A stretch of 64,000 nucleotides of DNA from Pararhodonellum marinum (GCF_015354735.1 NZ_JACEFJ010000003.1:1-64000); one strand, 5' to 3'; counted from the first letter of the stretch, positions 25,225-34,604 are shown. Program-made: numbers and translations. The notes: generated by a model not told the origin, from the sequence alone.

Positions 25225-25478
25225 AAAAATTTATCTACAGTCTAAATCTCCTGTGGATAACTCAAATCGATTTGTGAATCCAGTTATAGGTCCGACTTAA
25301 AAATTAATTAGGCTAAACTAAATAATTTGGCAAATGAATTCACTGTCAATGTTCTATTCCTGAGTTTGTACCGAAATTAGGAAAGAATTTGAAGTGCTTT
25401 AATTCTGTTTTACAGTTTCCAAAATGCCTTTTCGGGTTTCCATACAGGAACAAAAGTGGATAACTTTTTTCTTTAGGC

Positions 25479-26591
25479 TCAAAGATTTTCTATCACATGC
25501 AACAGCTTGTCTGCCTCTTTTTTCCAGGAAACCTGTTCAGAAGGGTCTTGGATAAAAAAGGTTTTTGACCTCACTTTCTCCAAGTGCCGAAGGGCAAATT
25601 CAGGTCTGGAAAAGTCGATGGACATACCTGCTTTGGAGGGACCATACAAGCCTTCCCACAGGGAATTTTCACTGACCAGAAAGGGCTTTCCCATGCCCAT
25701 CAGTTCATAGATTTTGGTCGGTATTTTTTCCCTGATACTGGGAGTTTGTTGGTAAGGCAAAAGCTGTAAATCGGAGGCAATTATGGCTTGGGTAAGTTCC
25801 TCCTGAGGCAAGGGATTTGGAGATAGTTTTAAACAGATCCCTGGAATATTTTTACAGATCTTCTCAAGGTGTTTTCGGTACTTATCCAATGGACAGTGAC
25901 CCAGGATCAGCAGCTGAAAGTTGGGATGGACACGGCTGATTTCGCTGAACCATTGTATCCCTTCTTCTGTCCCATACACCGGTGTGATGGTACCGGAAAT
26001 CATAAATTTCAAAGCGGTTTCTTGATCAAATTTGATCGGTGCAACCGGACGGACGGGACCTGCATATTTGTTTTCCAGCACAGTGAAAGGGCGAAACTTA
26101 GGCAATTCTATTTCATAGACCCTTTCGGCGAGCAGGAAATGATCTATAAAAGTTCTTCCCAAAGCCTCCATTCCTCTGATGTAGGTAGCCGCAAAAGGAA
26201 TGAGCAGAGGTGGTAAGGTCTTGTTGTGGGAGAGATTTTTGCTGTAATTTTCCTGAACATCATAAATCAGTCGGCAGCCCAGCAGCCATTTCCCAATCAG
26301 GGCTGCAGGAATCAATTCATAAGTGCTGATAATCAAAACCTGTGGTTTGTCGCGAAAAAGGCTGACCAACACCTTAAAAGGAACCAAAAGCCTGCGAAGG
26401 TCTTTTCTTTTTTTGCAAAAAATCACAGTAAAATTTATTTTTTCATAATGTGTTTCATTTTTTGTACAAAATCCTATGATGTTAAGGTGGTATTTATTTG
26501 TTTCACGCAACGAAAGCGCTATTTTTCTTAAGGCTCGTGGATCATCTACGGGTTTTAAGACAGAAGCTATGGCGATTTTTGATTTTTTCAT
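25479..26591 (-). CDS. Glycosyltransferase, GT4-like
   Basis: The 370-aa protein has a two-domain GT-B layout. The N-terminal half has a Rossmann-like start (KIAIASVLKPVDDPRALRKI), and ISTYELIPAALIGKW and RLIYDVQENY follow. The C-terminal half holds LLPYQQTPSIREKIPTKIYE, then LMGMGKPFLVSE, the nucleotide-sugar-binding element of GT4 enzymes. It may act on cell-surface polysaccharide. Its start is 36 bp from that of dapD on the other strand, so the two promoters must overlap or lie inside coding sequence. Donor and acceptor are unknown. Confidence 0.8.
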   Translation of the reverse strand: MKKSKIAIASVLKPVDDPRALRKIALSLRETNKYHLNIIGFCTKNETHYEKINFTVIFCKKRKDLRRLLVPFKVLVSLFRDKPQVLIISTYELIPAALIGKWLLGCRLIYDVQENYSKNLSHNKTLPPLLIPFAATYIRGMEALGRTFIDHFLLAERVYEIELPKFRPFTVLENKYAGPVRPVAPIKFDQETALKFMISGTITPVYGTEEGIQWFSEISRVHPNFQLLILGHCPLDKYRKHLEKICKNIPGICLKLSPNPLPQEELTQAIIASDLQLLPYQQTPSIREKIPTKIYELMGMGKPFLVSENSLWEGLYGPSKAGMSIDFSRPEFALRHLEKVRSKTFFIQDPSEQVSWKKEADKLLHVIENL

Positions 26592-26627
26592 CTCAAAAAG
26601 AAGTCAGGAATGAAGCTAACAAAAAAT

Positions 26628-27443
26628 ATGGAATTAAAAACGCTCATCGAAAATGCATGGGATAACCGCGAGCTACTTCAGGAAAAAGAAATAGCCATAG
26701 CCATCAAAACAGTCATCAGTGATTTGGATGTGGGGGCACTTCGGGTAGCTGAACCTGGCGAGAATGGAGCTTGGATCGTCAATGACTGGATTAAAAAAGC
26801 AGTCATCCTCTATTTTCCCATCCAAAAGATGCGGACCATTGAGGTGGGACCTTTTGAATTCCATGATAAAATTGCGCTAAAATCGAATTATGCCAAACAG
26901 GGTGTTAGGGTAGTTCCCCATGCGGTGGCCCGATATGGCGCGTTTCTTGCTCCTGGAGTGGTCATGATGCCCTCTTATGTCAATATTGGCGCCTACGTGG
27001 ACAGCGGAACCATGGTGGATACATGGGCCACGGTGGGGTCTTGTGCCCAAATCGGGAAGAATGTCCACCTGAGTGGCGGGGTTGGTATAGGAGGCGTTTT
27101 GGAACCTGTTCAGGCCGCTCCCGTTATCATAGAAGATGGTGCCTTCATCGGGTCGCGTGCGATCATCGTGGAAGGAGTGAGGATCGGTAAGGAAGCTGTC
27201 ATAGGCGCAGGGGTTACCCTGACCGCAAGTTCCAAAATCATAGATGTGACCGGACAAAACCCCAAAGAATACAGGGGCTATGTACCTGATCGATCTGTGG
27301 TCATTCCAGGTTCCATCACCAAAAAATTTACCGCCGGAGATTTTCAGGTGCCCTGTGCGCTGATTATCGGACAAAGAAAAGCCTCAACGGACCTGAAAAC
27401 TTCTCTCAATGAGGCATTGAGAGAAAACAATGTGGCAGTATAA
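26628..27443 (+). CDS. dapD: 2,3,4,5-tetrahydropyridine-2,6-dicarboxylate N-succinyltransferase (DapD)
   Basis: DapD transfers succinyl from succinyl-CoA in the succinylase branch of lysine and diaminopimelate synthesis. The family start MELKTLIENAW points to the ATG at 26628; an ATG at 26610 would add six residues. The helical N-terminal domain is followed by the left-handed beta-helix of hexapeptide repeats (VDSGTMVDTWATVGSCAQIG, then VHLSGGVGIGGVLEP). The C-terminal end RGYVPDRSVVIPGS is typical. Length 271 aa fits the family. Other dap genes are not nearby. Confidence 0.95.
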   Translation: MELKTLIENAWDNRELLQEKEIAIAIKTVISDLDVGALRVAEPGENGAWIVNDWIKKAVILYFPIQKMRTIEVGPFEFHDKIALKSNYAKQGVRVVPHAVARYGAFLAPGVVMMPSYVNIGAYVDSGTMVDTWATVGSCAQIGKNVHLSGGVGIGGVLEPVQAAPVIIEDGAFIGSRAIIVEGVRIGKEAVIGAGVTLTASSKIIDVTGQNPKEYRGYVPDRSVVIPGSITKKFTAGDFQVPCALIIGQRKASTDLKTSLNEALRENNVAV

Positions 27444-27464
27444 TAAACCTATTCGATCAAAACA

Positions 27465-28067
27465 ATGAATTACTTTAAACCAACTTTTGTCATTTTGGTG
27501 GCAATATTATTGATACAATCCTGTGGAGAAAGCACATCCAACAAAGGAGACAACCTCTATGCAGCTGGAGATTATGAAGGCGCCGTCAAGGCTTACGATG
27601 ATTTTCTGGTCAACAAACCCGGAAATGTAAAGGCCTTGTACAATAGAGGCAGGGCTTATGAAGAATTGGATGATTTTGAAAATGCCAAAGCCAGTTTTGA
27701 GGCAGCTTTGGACAAGGATCCAAAAAATGTACAGGTATTGATGAGTATGTCAAATCTGCTTCAAAAAGAAAAGAATCACTCCGGATCATTGTTGTATGCC
27801 GGAAAAGCCACAGATGTGGTTGGCGCTCCGGCGATGGCCTTTTTCCTAAAGGGTAGGGCCCTGCACCGCCTGGGCAATACAGAGGAAGCTTTGAGGGAAT
27901 ACAGCACCGCCATCAAAATGAACAGCGAATTTGGACAGGCCTATTATTATCGAGGCATGTTAAAAATGGCAACGGATAAGAAAAGTTCAGCCTGCGAAGA
28001 TTTCAAGTTGGCCTCCAATGCCGATTTCGGGCTGGGCCAAGAAGCCTTGGAAAAATTCTGCAATTAA
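27465..28067 (+). CDS. TPR-repeat lipoprotein
   Basis: The protein opens with MNYFKPTFVILVAILLIQSC, a lipoprotein signal with Cys20, then three to four tetratricopeptide repeats (for example YEGAVKAYDDFLVNKPGNVK and FENAKASFEAALDKDPKN, about residues 36-105, and AFFLKGRALHRLGNTEEALR near 125-145). TPRs mediate protein contacts, so it is probably an envelope scaffold. It lies 21 bp past dapD and may share its transcript, ending at a strong terminator (28097-28122). Confidence 0.8.
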   Translation: MNYFKPTFVILVAILLIQSCGESTSNKGDNLYAAGDYEGAVKAYDDFLVNKPGNVKALYNRGRAYEELDDFENAKASFEAALDKDPKNVQVLMSMSNLLQKEKNHSGSLLYAGKATDVVGAPAMAFFLKGRALHRLGNTEEALREYSTAIKMNSEFGQAYYYRGMLKMATDKKSSACEDFKLASNADFGLGQEALEKFCN

Positions 28068-28096
28068 TGGATATTGACGGATATAAAGTTTAGATC

Positions 28097-28126
28097 AAAA
28101 AGGGGCATTTAAGCCCCTTTTTAATT
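28097..28126 (+). terminator. Rho-independent terminator after the TPR lipoprotein gene
   Basis: AAAAAGGGGC (28097-28106) pairs perfectly with GCCCCTTTTT (28113-28122) around a 6-base loop, with a U-rich end. Confidence 0.85.
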
Positions 28127-28240
28127 TAACGAAAGTGTATAAAAGAGAAGTGACATTAACTAAATGACACAACCTTTTTATGGTTTAGTAACAACCAATA
28201 TTCACTTAAATCTTAATTCCGTAAAATCAGATAAAAATAA

Positions 28241-28975
28241 TTAGTTGCCAATCTTCTCATGGGTATGGTTGATTTCACCGATATGGTCACATAGCTGATC
28301 TGATACCTGGGTCCCATTACCTTTACAAACCATACAGGTGATCAACTCCTGCTTGGTCCCTTCACAGACCGGGCAGATGGTTCGTCCTGTGTTGCTGCAT
28401 TTGGCGCATTCGTGGTATTCAATGATGTTGAATACATTTCTTCTGGTCACCAAACCTGAACCCATGCAGGTGGTACATCCCACTTCTCCTCTTGACTTAC
28501 AAAATTGACAGGATTTTTCCGTAATTTTTTCCCCGTGACATTTGGAGCAGGGTTCGTATCGGTATCCTTTTCTATCACAGAGTTGACAGCTTCGAATGGC
28601 CAAAAGGGGTTCTGCAAGTTTGTTTTCCAATGCTTTGGCCGCTTCAAAATGGTCTCCTCCGGATCGGTTGATTTCAAGGTATTTTTTCAAAAAATTGGCA
28701 CTGTTATCATATTGTTCCAGATGGTACAAGGTTTCCGCAAAATAATAGGGCATCTCTTGTGGAATCGTGTAATTTCCTTCTATAATTTGCCTAAAAATCA
28801 CATTGGCGGACTCATAATTCCCCTTGTCCATCTGCGTTTTGGCATCATTCATCATTCTGTTCACTGTCCCTAGGTTGGGCTTTACCTGGGCATGCACAGA
28901 AAAAGTCACCATGATACAAAAGACCAGGACAACATAAATGAACGGTTTCTGACTATTTCTTGGGTTTATACACAT
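28241..28975 (-). CDS. Exported protein with TPR-like region and DnaJ-type cysteine-rich zinc-binding region
   Basis: The 244-aa protein has an N-terminal signal segment (about residues 12-30, ending SVHAQ), a helical TPR-like part (about 40-125) and then seven CXXC motifs (CQLC, CSKC, CQFC, CTTC, CAKC, CPVC, CMVC), several followed by G-x-G as in the zinc region of DnaJ. There is no J domain, so it is not a DnaJ chaperone. The signal suggests a periplasmic or outer-membrane place, unusual for this zinc module. It may be a scaffold or thiol-rich binding protein. Monocistronic; role unknown. Confidence 0.75.
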   Translation of the reverse strand: MCINPRNSQKPFIYVVLVFCIMVTFSVHAQVKPNLGTVNRMMNDAKTQMDKGNYESANVIFRQIIEGNYTIPQEMPYYFAETLYHLEQYDNSANFLKKYLEINRSGGDHFEAAKALENKLAEPLLAIRSCQLCDRKGYRYEPCSKCHGEKITEKSCQFCKSRGEVGCTTCMGSGLVTRRNVFNIIEYHECAKCSNTGRTICPVCEGTKQELITCMVCKGNGTQVSDQLCDHIGEINHTHEKIGN

Positions 28976-29164
28976 AGATTTTTATACATTTTTGAATCAC
29001 CATCTTCCTTCTTTCTGTACCCTTTTCAATATTTGATCCAAATAATTAGGCCAGGACAAATAAACAAGAAGCGAGATGTATTGATTTTTACAATTTTAAT
29101 TATTAAAACCTTCCAATCAAAAATGAATTTTGTGGAAGGTCAGTCGGAGCTTGAAAATTTTTAA

Positions 29165-29445
29165 AATGGTTATCCGCTTCTTTGCCATTAACCCAATATT
29201 CTTCTTCAAACGGGTTGGAAGTCGGAAGTCGGAAGTCCCCGCACTGTCGAAAAACTTGACGGATGTCAGATGACGGATGTTAAAATGGTAAGAAGTTGAA
29301 GGTTAGAGGTTGTAGGTGGGATGTAAATGGAAAAAATTGTAAGCTTGAAGTTGGAATTAGGGCAGGGATGTGCCGGACATTTTTCAGTTTGATGGCGGGA
29401 ATTATATTCAATTACCATTTTGCTGGTCTCATTGCGTACATACAT
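29165..29445. repeat. Dispersed repeat C, copy 2
   Basis: The left part (AATGGTTATCCGCTTCTTTG, TAACCCAATATTCTTCTTCA) and right part (CATTTTTCAGTTTG, TTGCGTACATACAT) match copy 1 at 19966. The middle is different: iterations of GGAAGTC and GACGGATGT, then GAAGTTGAAGGTTAGAGG. It lies in the 831-bp gap 28976-29806, which has no credible gene; the rest of that gap is plain AT-rich DNA. Confidence 0.6.
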
Positions 29446-29806
29446 GATTTTTATTTTGTCATGTCTAATTTCATTTATTTTCATGCTGAAAAATCTTGGC
29501 CATTCGGACTTGCCTTTGTTTTCAACCACAAGGGTCTATGATTTTACCATGCTTACGTCTGATAAATCAAAAAATCCTTGGAATAGAAACAATGCCAAAA
29601 ATTGTATTTCGAATATTGTTTTCTGGATTTGGATTTATAATCAGATATGCTTTTATTTAAAATCTTGAAAATAGTTTTCTGTTCCGTCGACAAGGAAACT
29701 ATGAAAAAAACCTAGCTACAACTTATTATTTATGATGCTTTGATAGCTTCATCCAGAGTCAACAATAAATTCATATTCAATATTTAACCTATAATTATTT
29801 TATTTT

Positions 29807-30214
29807 ATGGCAAAAACAATCACCATGATCGAAGGAATTGGTCCGGTTTTCAAAGAGAAACTTTCATTGGCAGGTGTGAAATCTGTGAACGGATTATTAA
29901 CCAAAGGAGCCTCCCGAAAAGGTAGAAAAGAAATTGCTGAAGCAAGTGGTTTGGATGAGGGTAGGATCCTGGATTGGGTCAATATGGCAGACTTATTCAG
30001 GATCAAAGGCGTGGCCAGCCAGTTTGCTGAATTGCTCAAAGCAACAGGAGTAGACACTGTGAAAGAATTGAGAACCCGAAATCCGGAAAATCTTCACAAG
30101 GCCTTGACAGAAAAAAATGCTGAAAAGAAACTCACTAGAGTGGTACCCAGCTTGTCCATGGTCACTGATTACATTGAGCAAGCCAAAAAACTTGAACCTA
30201 TGGTCACCCATTGA
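29807..30214 (+). CDS. DUF4332-type helix-hairpin-helix protein
   Basis: The 135-aa protein has two helix-hairpin-helix-like segments, MIEGIGPVFKEKLSLAGVKS (about residues 7-26) and LFRIKGVASQFAELLKATGV (about 64-83), with the pattern of DUF4332. HhH motifs often bind DNA without sequence preference, but the function of the family is not established. It is monocistronic and is followed by a strong terminator. There is no signal peptide. Confidence 0.75.
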   Translation: MAKTITMIEGIGPVFKEKLSLAGVKSVNGLLTKGASRKGRKEIAEASGLDEGRILDWVNMADLFRIKGVASQFAELLKATGVDTVKELRTRNPENLHKALTEKNAEKKLTRVVPSLSMVTDYIEQAKKLEPMVTH

Positions 30215-30235
30215 TAGCTATTTCAACTGATAATA

Positions 30236-30269
30236 AAACCTTAATGCCATTCGTATTAAGGTTTTTTTT
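30236..30269 (+). terminator. Rho-independent terminator after the DUF4332 gene
   Basis: AAACCTTAAT (30236-30245) and ATTAAGGTTT (30255-30264) pair perfectly around a 9-base loop, followed by a run of T. Confidence 0.85.
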
Positions 30270-30312
30270 ATTTTTAGGCAAAATCTTTTGAAAAACCGTA
30301 AATGAATAGGCA

Positions 30313-31848
30313 ATGCCCAAAATAGAACCATTCAAGACTTCGCTTGAAAAAGGATATACTTTTAAAGGAGACTCCCTTATCTTGGGTACAGGTATATTGG
30401 ATCAGCAACCCGTAAAGGGCGCACAGGTAAAAATACCTTTCAAGACCTTGAACAGGCACGGGTTAATTGCTGGAGCTACCGGCACGGGCAAAACCAAGAC
30501 CCTTCAGGTCATTGCGGAACAGCTTTCGCTCAATGGAATCCCCTCTGTTTTGATGGATCTTAAAGGAGACCTTTCCGGATTGGCCAAAGCAGGGCAACTC
30601 AATGACCACATTGCCTGGCGGAGCGATACAGTAGGTGTGTCTTATGAACCAAGCCCACTTCCTGTGGAATTGATGTCCATCAGCCAAGAAAAAGGGGTCA
30701 GACTCAAAGCGACAGTTTCTGAGTTTGGACCCATTCTAATTGCCCAGATTCTTGACCTGAATGATTCTCAGCGAGGAATCATTGCTTTGATTTTCCGCTA
30801 TTGTGATACCCATCATCTTCCTTTGTTGGATCTGCGGGATCTGAAAAGAGTTCTTCAGTTTGTACTCAATGAGGGCAAAGAAGAGATTGCCAAAGAATAT
30901 GGCACCGTGGCTGCTGTATCGGTCAATACCATCATGAGGAAGATCATTGAATTGGAACAGCAGGGTGCCGAACAGTTTTTTGGGGAAAAATCCTTCGAAG
31001 TGGACGATTTCCTTAGGACCAAAGATGGGAAGGGTGTCATTTCCATCATAAGGTTGACCGATATTCAAAACCGGCCCAAGCTGTTTTCCACCTTTATGCT
31101 GAGCCTGTTGTCCGAGATCTACGAGACCTTCCCGGAAATCGGAGATGCTGAAAAGCCCAAACTATGCCTTTTTATAGATGAAGCTCACTTGGTGTTTAAC
31201 CATTCTACCCGCGAACTCATCGGTAAAATTGAAACCATCATAAAATTGATTCGATCCAAAGGGGTCGGCATATTTTTCTGTACCCAAAGTCCCATGGATG
31301 TTCCTGATGCTGTGTTGGGTCAGCTTGGTCTTAAAGTTCAGCACGCGCTGAGGGCATTTACTGCCAAGGACCGAAAAGCCATCACCAAGACTGCGGAGAA
31401 TTACCCCATTTCGGATTTTTACAAAACCGCTGAAGTGCTCACAGCCATGGGAATAGGGGAAGCATTGGTTACAGCATTGAATGAAAAGGGCATTCCTACT
31501 CCCTTGGTCCATACCTTGCTGCGTGCCCCCATTACCAGAATGGATATTCTGGAACTTAATGAAATTGATGAACTGACACGAGAATCTGAACTTGTCAAAA
31601 AGTACAATGTGGAACTTGACCGACAGAGTGCTTTTGATTTGCTGGAGGAGAAACTTTCCCGGGCGGAGGCAGCCACCGAGAAAGCCAGAAATACGGCCCC
31701 AAACAAGCCTGCTAGAGGAAGGCAGCCTAAACCGACCAGTTTCATAGAAGAAATATCCAAAAATACCATGGTAAGGCAAATTGGCAGAACAGTATTCAGG
31801 GAGATTACCCGTAATTTTATGGGGGTGATTTCTGGAAAAAAACGCTGA
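30313..31848 (+). CDS. HerA-like (DUF853) ATPase
   Basis: The 511-aa protein is a FtsK/HerA-type P-loop ATPase. Walker A AGATGTGKTKT lies near residues 53-63, Walker B LCLFIDEAHLVFN near 290, and the conserved FFCTQSPMDVPDAVLGQLGL follows. The C-terminal 70 residues are basic and low-complexity (APNKPARGRQPKPTSF). DUF853 proteins are widespread; the exact job is unknown, and DNA translocation or repair is only suggested by the fold. No NurA nuclease gene adjoins it, so a HerA-NurA pair is not supported. Confidence 0.85.
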   Translation: MPKIEPFKTSLEKGYTFKGDSLILGTGILDQQPVKGAQVKIPFKTLNRHGLIAGATGTGKTKTLQVIAEQLSLNGIPSVLMDLKGDLSGLAKAGQLNDHIAWRSDTVGVSYEPSPLPVELMSISQEKGVRLKATVSEFGPILIAQILDLNDSQRGIIALIFRYCDTHHLPLLDLRDLKRVLQFVLNEGKEEIAKEYGTVAAVSVNTIMRKIIELEQQGAEQFFGEKSFEVDDFLRTKDGKGVISIIRLTDIQNRPKLFSTFMLSLLSEIYETFPEIGDAEKPKLCLFIDEAHLVFNHSTRELIGKIETIIKLIRSKGVGIFFCTQSPMDVPDAVLGQLGLKVQHALRAFTAKDRKAITKTAENYPISDFYKTAEVLTAMGIGEALVTALNEKGIPTPLVHTLLRAPITRMDILELNEIDELTRESELVKKYNVELDRQSAFDLLEEKLSRAEAATEKARNTAPNKPARGRQPKPTSFIEEISKNTMVRQIGRTVFREITRNFMGVISGKKR

Positions 31849-31882
31849 AATTTCATTTTTCCCATTAATATCTCCCCAATAA

Positions 31883-33127
31883 ATGGCTACTTTTGGGCCT
31901 ATGGTCAAAATTGCGGTAATCGGAGGTGGCGCGGCTGGTTTTTTTGCGGCAATAGAAGCTGCTTCTCATGGTGCGGAAGTACACCTTTTCGAAAAGACCA
32001 GTCATGTGCTTTCCAAGGTCAAAATATCAGGGGGAGGACGATGCAATGTAACCCATGCCGCCTTTGAGCCTTCCCACCTCATCAAGAACTATCCAAGAGG
32101 AGGCAAATTCCTCAAAAAAGTATTTGAGCAGTTTGCCGTGAGGGAAACCATCGACTGGTTTGAAAAAAGAGGCGTGGACCTTAAAGTTGAAGCGGATGGA
32201 AGAATGTTTCCTATCAGTGATGATTCCAATACAATAGTAGAGGCCCTACAAAAGGAGGCTTTGGCAAAAGGGGTAAAAGTGCATTTAAAATCCCCGATAA
32301 GTAAAATCGAACCGTTATCTGATAGGTTCCGCTTACATGGTCCAAATCAACCTCTGGAAACGGATAGGGTGATAGTGACTACCGGCGGTCATCCCAAGTT
32401 GGAAGGGTTTGGCTGGTTGGCGGCATTGGGTCACTCCATCATTGCTCCAGTTCCTTCTCTTTTTACCTTTAATACACCGCAATCTGCCATCAAATCATTT
32501 CCCGGAATCAGTATGCCTGAAGTCATGGTCAAACTGGAGGGCACCAAACTTACCTATAGTGGTCCGCTTTTGATTACCCACTGGGGAATCAGTGGGCCGG
32601 CTGTGTTAAAACTATCTGCTTTTGGAGCCAATTGGCTGGCTGAAAAAGCCTACCAAGCCAAGGCCCATATTCGCTGGCATGGCACCAAATCAGAAGAAGA
32701 TTACCGCAAAGGGATCGGAGCATACAAAACCCTTCATCCCAAAAGGAAGGTGGCCAAATACCCACTTTTTGATCTTCCATCTAGGCTTTGGGAACATTTT
32801 CTGATCAATTCTGGCATTTCAGAAGAATTTATTTGGTTAGATTGCTCAAAAAAACAAATCAATAAGTTAGTAGATAATCTTTTTTGTTATATTGTGCCCA
32901 TAGAAGGAAAGACCACGTATAAGGAGGAATTTGTGACAGCCGGTGGAATTGAGTTATCGGAGGTAGACCCAAGTAATTTAGAGAGCAAAATACTTCCAGG
33001 ATTGTATTTTGCAGGTGAAGTTTTAAACATAGATGGTATTACAGGAGGATTTAATTTTCAAGCAGCCTGGAGCACCGCACAGATAGCAGGTAAGCATGCC
33101 GCTAATCACCATATTGAAGCAGTATGA
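31883..33127 (+). CDS. HI0933-family FAD-dependent oxidoreductase
   Basis: The protein begins with the dinucleotide motif VIGGGAAGFFAAIEAASHGA and ends with GEVLNIDGITGGFNFQAAWS, the paired FAD-binding signatures of the HI0933/BaiN family. The length of about 410 aa is normal. Translation could start at 31883 or at the ATG at 31901 (MVKIAVIGGG), which lies nearer the FAD motif. It overlaps the next gene by ATGA. The substrate of this family is mostly unknown. Confidence 0.85.
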   Translation: MATFGPMVKIAVIGGGAAGFFAAIEAASHGAEVHLFEKTSHVLSKVKISGGGRCNVTHAAFEPSHLIKNYPRGGKFLKKVFEQFAVRETIDWFEKRGVDLKVEADGRMFPISDDSNTIVEALQKEALAKGVKVHLKSPISKIEPLSDRFRLHGPNQPLETDRVIVTTGGHPKLEGFGWLAALGHSIIAPVPSLFTFNTPQSAIKSFPGISMPEVMVKLEGTKLTYSGPLLITHWGISGPAVLKLSAFGANWLAEKAYQAKAHIRWHGTKSEEDYRKGIGAYKTLHPKRKVAKYPLFDLPSRLWEHFLINSGISEEFIWLDCSKKQINKLVDNLFCYIVPIEGKTTYKEEFVTAGGIELSEVDPSNLESKILPGLYFAGEVLNIDGITGGFNFQAAWSTAQIAGKHAANHHIEAV

Positions 33128-33465
33128 AAACAATCATTGACTACCTAAAGGTAGACGAGATGGCAGAAGGGGATAATGAGTTTAGAAATGAATTATTGGA
33201 GGCCATCTACCATTCCATCGAAGATTTGAGAATTTCTTATCAATTTGCTTTGGCTACCCAGAATCTTGAAGCGATTCAGCAGGCGCGACACAAAGTAAAG
33301 CCCAGTCTGTATCTTTTTGGGTTGGACCAATTGGCCGATATTTTACAGAAAGGCAAAGAAATGATGGAGAGTGATGGTTTTTCGGATGAAATTGAACTCC
33401 ACAGGCTGGAATTCATTGAATGCACAGATGCCCTGCTCTCGGAACTCGCCATGCAGAAGCCATAA
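33124..33465 (+). CDS. Small Hpt-like protein
   Basis: The 113-aa protein is all-helical. Its central motif ARHKVKPSLYLFGLDQL resembles the phosphotransfer segment of Hpt domains (H-x-L-K-G-x5-G), with H56 as candidate phospho-accepting residue and P in place of the usual G. It is coupled to the flavoprotein gene (4-base overlap) and ends at a terminator. No kinase or receiver gene is near. The Hpt call is from this motif alone. Confidence 0.6.
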   Translation: MKTIIDYLKVDEMAEGDNEFRNELLEAIYHSIEDLRISYQFALATQNLEAIQQARHKVKPSLYLFGLDQLADILQKGKEMMESDGFSDEIELHRLEFIECTDALLSELAMQKP

Positions 33466-33467
33466 AA

Positions 33468-33505
33468 AAAGCGGACTTACACCTGTAGATCCGCTTTAGT
33501 ATTTT
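33468..33505 (+). terminator. Hairpin terminator after the Hpt-like gene
   Basis: AAAGCGGA (33468-33475) pairs with TCCGCTTT (33490-33497), followed by AGTATTTT. The T-run is interrupted, so strength is uncertain. Confidence 0.6.
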
Positions 33506-33638
33506 ACCTATGAAGAAAATTTTTACTGGCACAAAGCTGGGCTTTTTTAGGTAGAATCCTGTTAAGGCATTGTGACCATTTTATCAACAAAGGTTCACAG
33601 ATCCTTTTTCTTGTTTCTAATAGCCCAACAGAAAAATC

Positions 33639-34604
33639 ATGCCCATCATTTCAAGGTCGCTCTACCCAGGCCCCCCAAAGCATTATATCAATGGTCATTT
33701 TGAAACCATAATTCCCAGCTTGTTTAGAAAAATTGAAGGGATTCATTATTCCAGGGAAAAAATCGATACTCCTGATGGAGATTTTTTGAATTTAGATTGG
33801 TCCAAAGTAGGCAGCCAAAAACTATTGATCATCTCCCATGGTTTGGAGGGGGGTGCAGACCGTCATTATGCCAAAGCCTTGGCCAAACTGTTTAACGCTT
33901 CAGGTTGGGATGTTTTGGCATGGAACAACCGTTCCTGCAACGGGGAAATCAATCTTAGGCCCATCCTGTACCACCATGGCGCATCCTACGACCTGCATAC
34001 TACTGTCAACCATGCATTGGATCAAAACACCTACTGGGAAATTTACCTTACTGGTATCAGCATGGGAGGAGCCCAGACTTTGAAGTATTTGGGAGAATCA
34101 GGTAAAGATTTATCTCCTGTGATCAAAGGGGCGGCTGTTTATTCTACCCCATGTAACCTCCTATCCAGCGCGGAAACCCTGAAGAAAAGAAGCAATAGGT
34201 TCTACAAAGAAAGGTTTCTTGGCAAACTGAAGAAGAAAATTGTGGCCAAAGCCCATCAGTTTCCTGGCATATTTGACTTGGATTTGCTGGAAAAAACCAA
34301 TGATTTCGATGTCTTCGATACCCATTTCACCGCCAAGCTGCATGGTTTCAAGGATGCCCGTGATTTTTATCTCAGTGTGAGTGCAGACAACTGGATGAAG
34401 GAAATACAGATCCCCACCTTGATCATCAACGCTATAAATGATCCATTACTAGGTCCGGCATGCTATCCTGAGAGACTGGCACTCAACCATCCGCACCTCT
34501 ATTTGGAAATGCCCCTAAGAGGCGGCCATACTGGTTTCACTTTGAAAGGGCAGGAGTTTAGCTGGGTAGAAAAACGGGTAATCGAATTTCTTTCCCAATT
34601 TTAA
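33639..34604 (+). CDS. YheT-family alpha/beta hydrolase
   Basis: The 321-aa protein begins like the YheT family (GHFETIIPSLFRK). It carries HGLEGGADRHY for the oxyanion region, nucleophile elbow GISMGGA with S141, acid INAINDPL and histidine GGHTGF. These mark an active esterase or lipase-like fold in the cytoplasm. No signal peptide. The natural substrate is unknown. It lies alone between two intergenic gaps. Confidence 0.88.
   Translation: MPIISRSLYPGPPKHYINGHFETIIPSLFRKIEGIHYSREKIDTPDGDFLNLDWSKVGSQKLLIISHGLEGGADRHYAKALAKLFNASGWDVLAWNNRSCNGEINLRPILYHHGASYDLHTTVNHALDQNTYWEIYLTGISMGGAQTLKYLGESGKDLSPVIKGAAVYSTPCNLLSSAETLKKRSNRFYKERFLGKLKKKIVAKAHQFPGIFDLDLLEKTNDFDVFDTHFTAKLHGFKDARDFYLSVSADNWMKEIQIPTLIINAINDPLLGPACYPERLALNHPHLYLEMPLRGGHTGFTLKGQEFSWVEKRVIEFLSQF

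Noticed and set aside
25308..25321. TTAGGCTAAACTAA as a second metal-regulator site
   Set aside because: The arms do not pair well, and it is 139 bp from the gene; the perfect site at 25207 explains regulation better.
30313..31848. HerA-NurA repair or defence pair
   Set aside because: No NurA-like nuclease gene is adjacent, and the protein fits the solitary DUF853 family.
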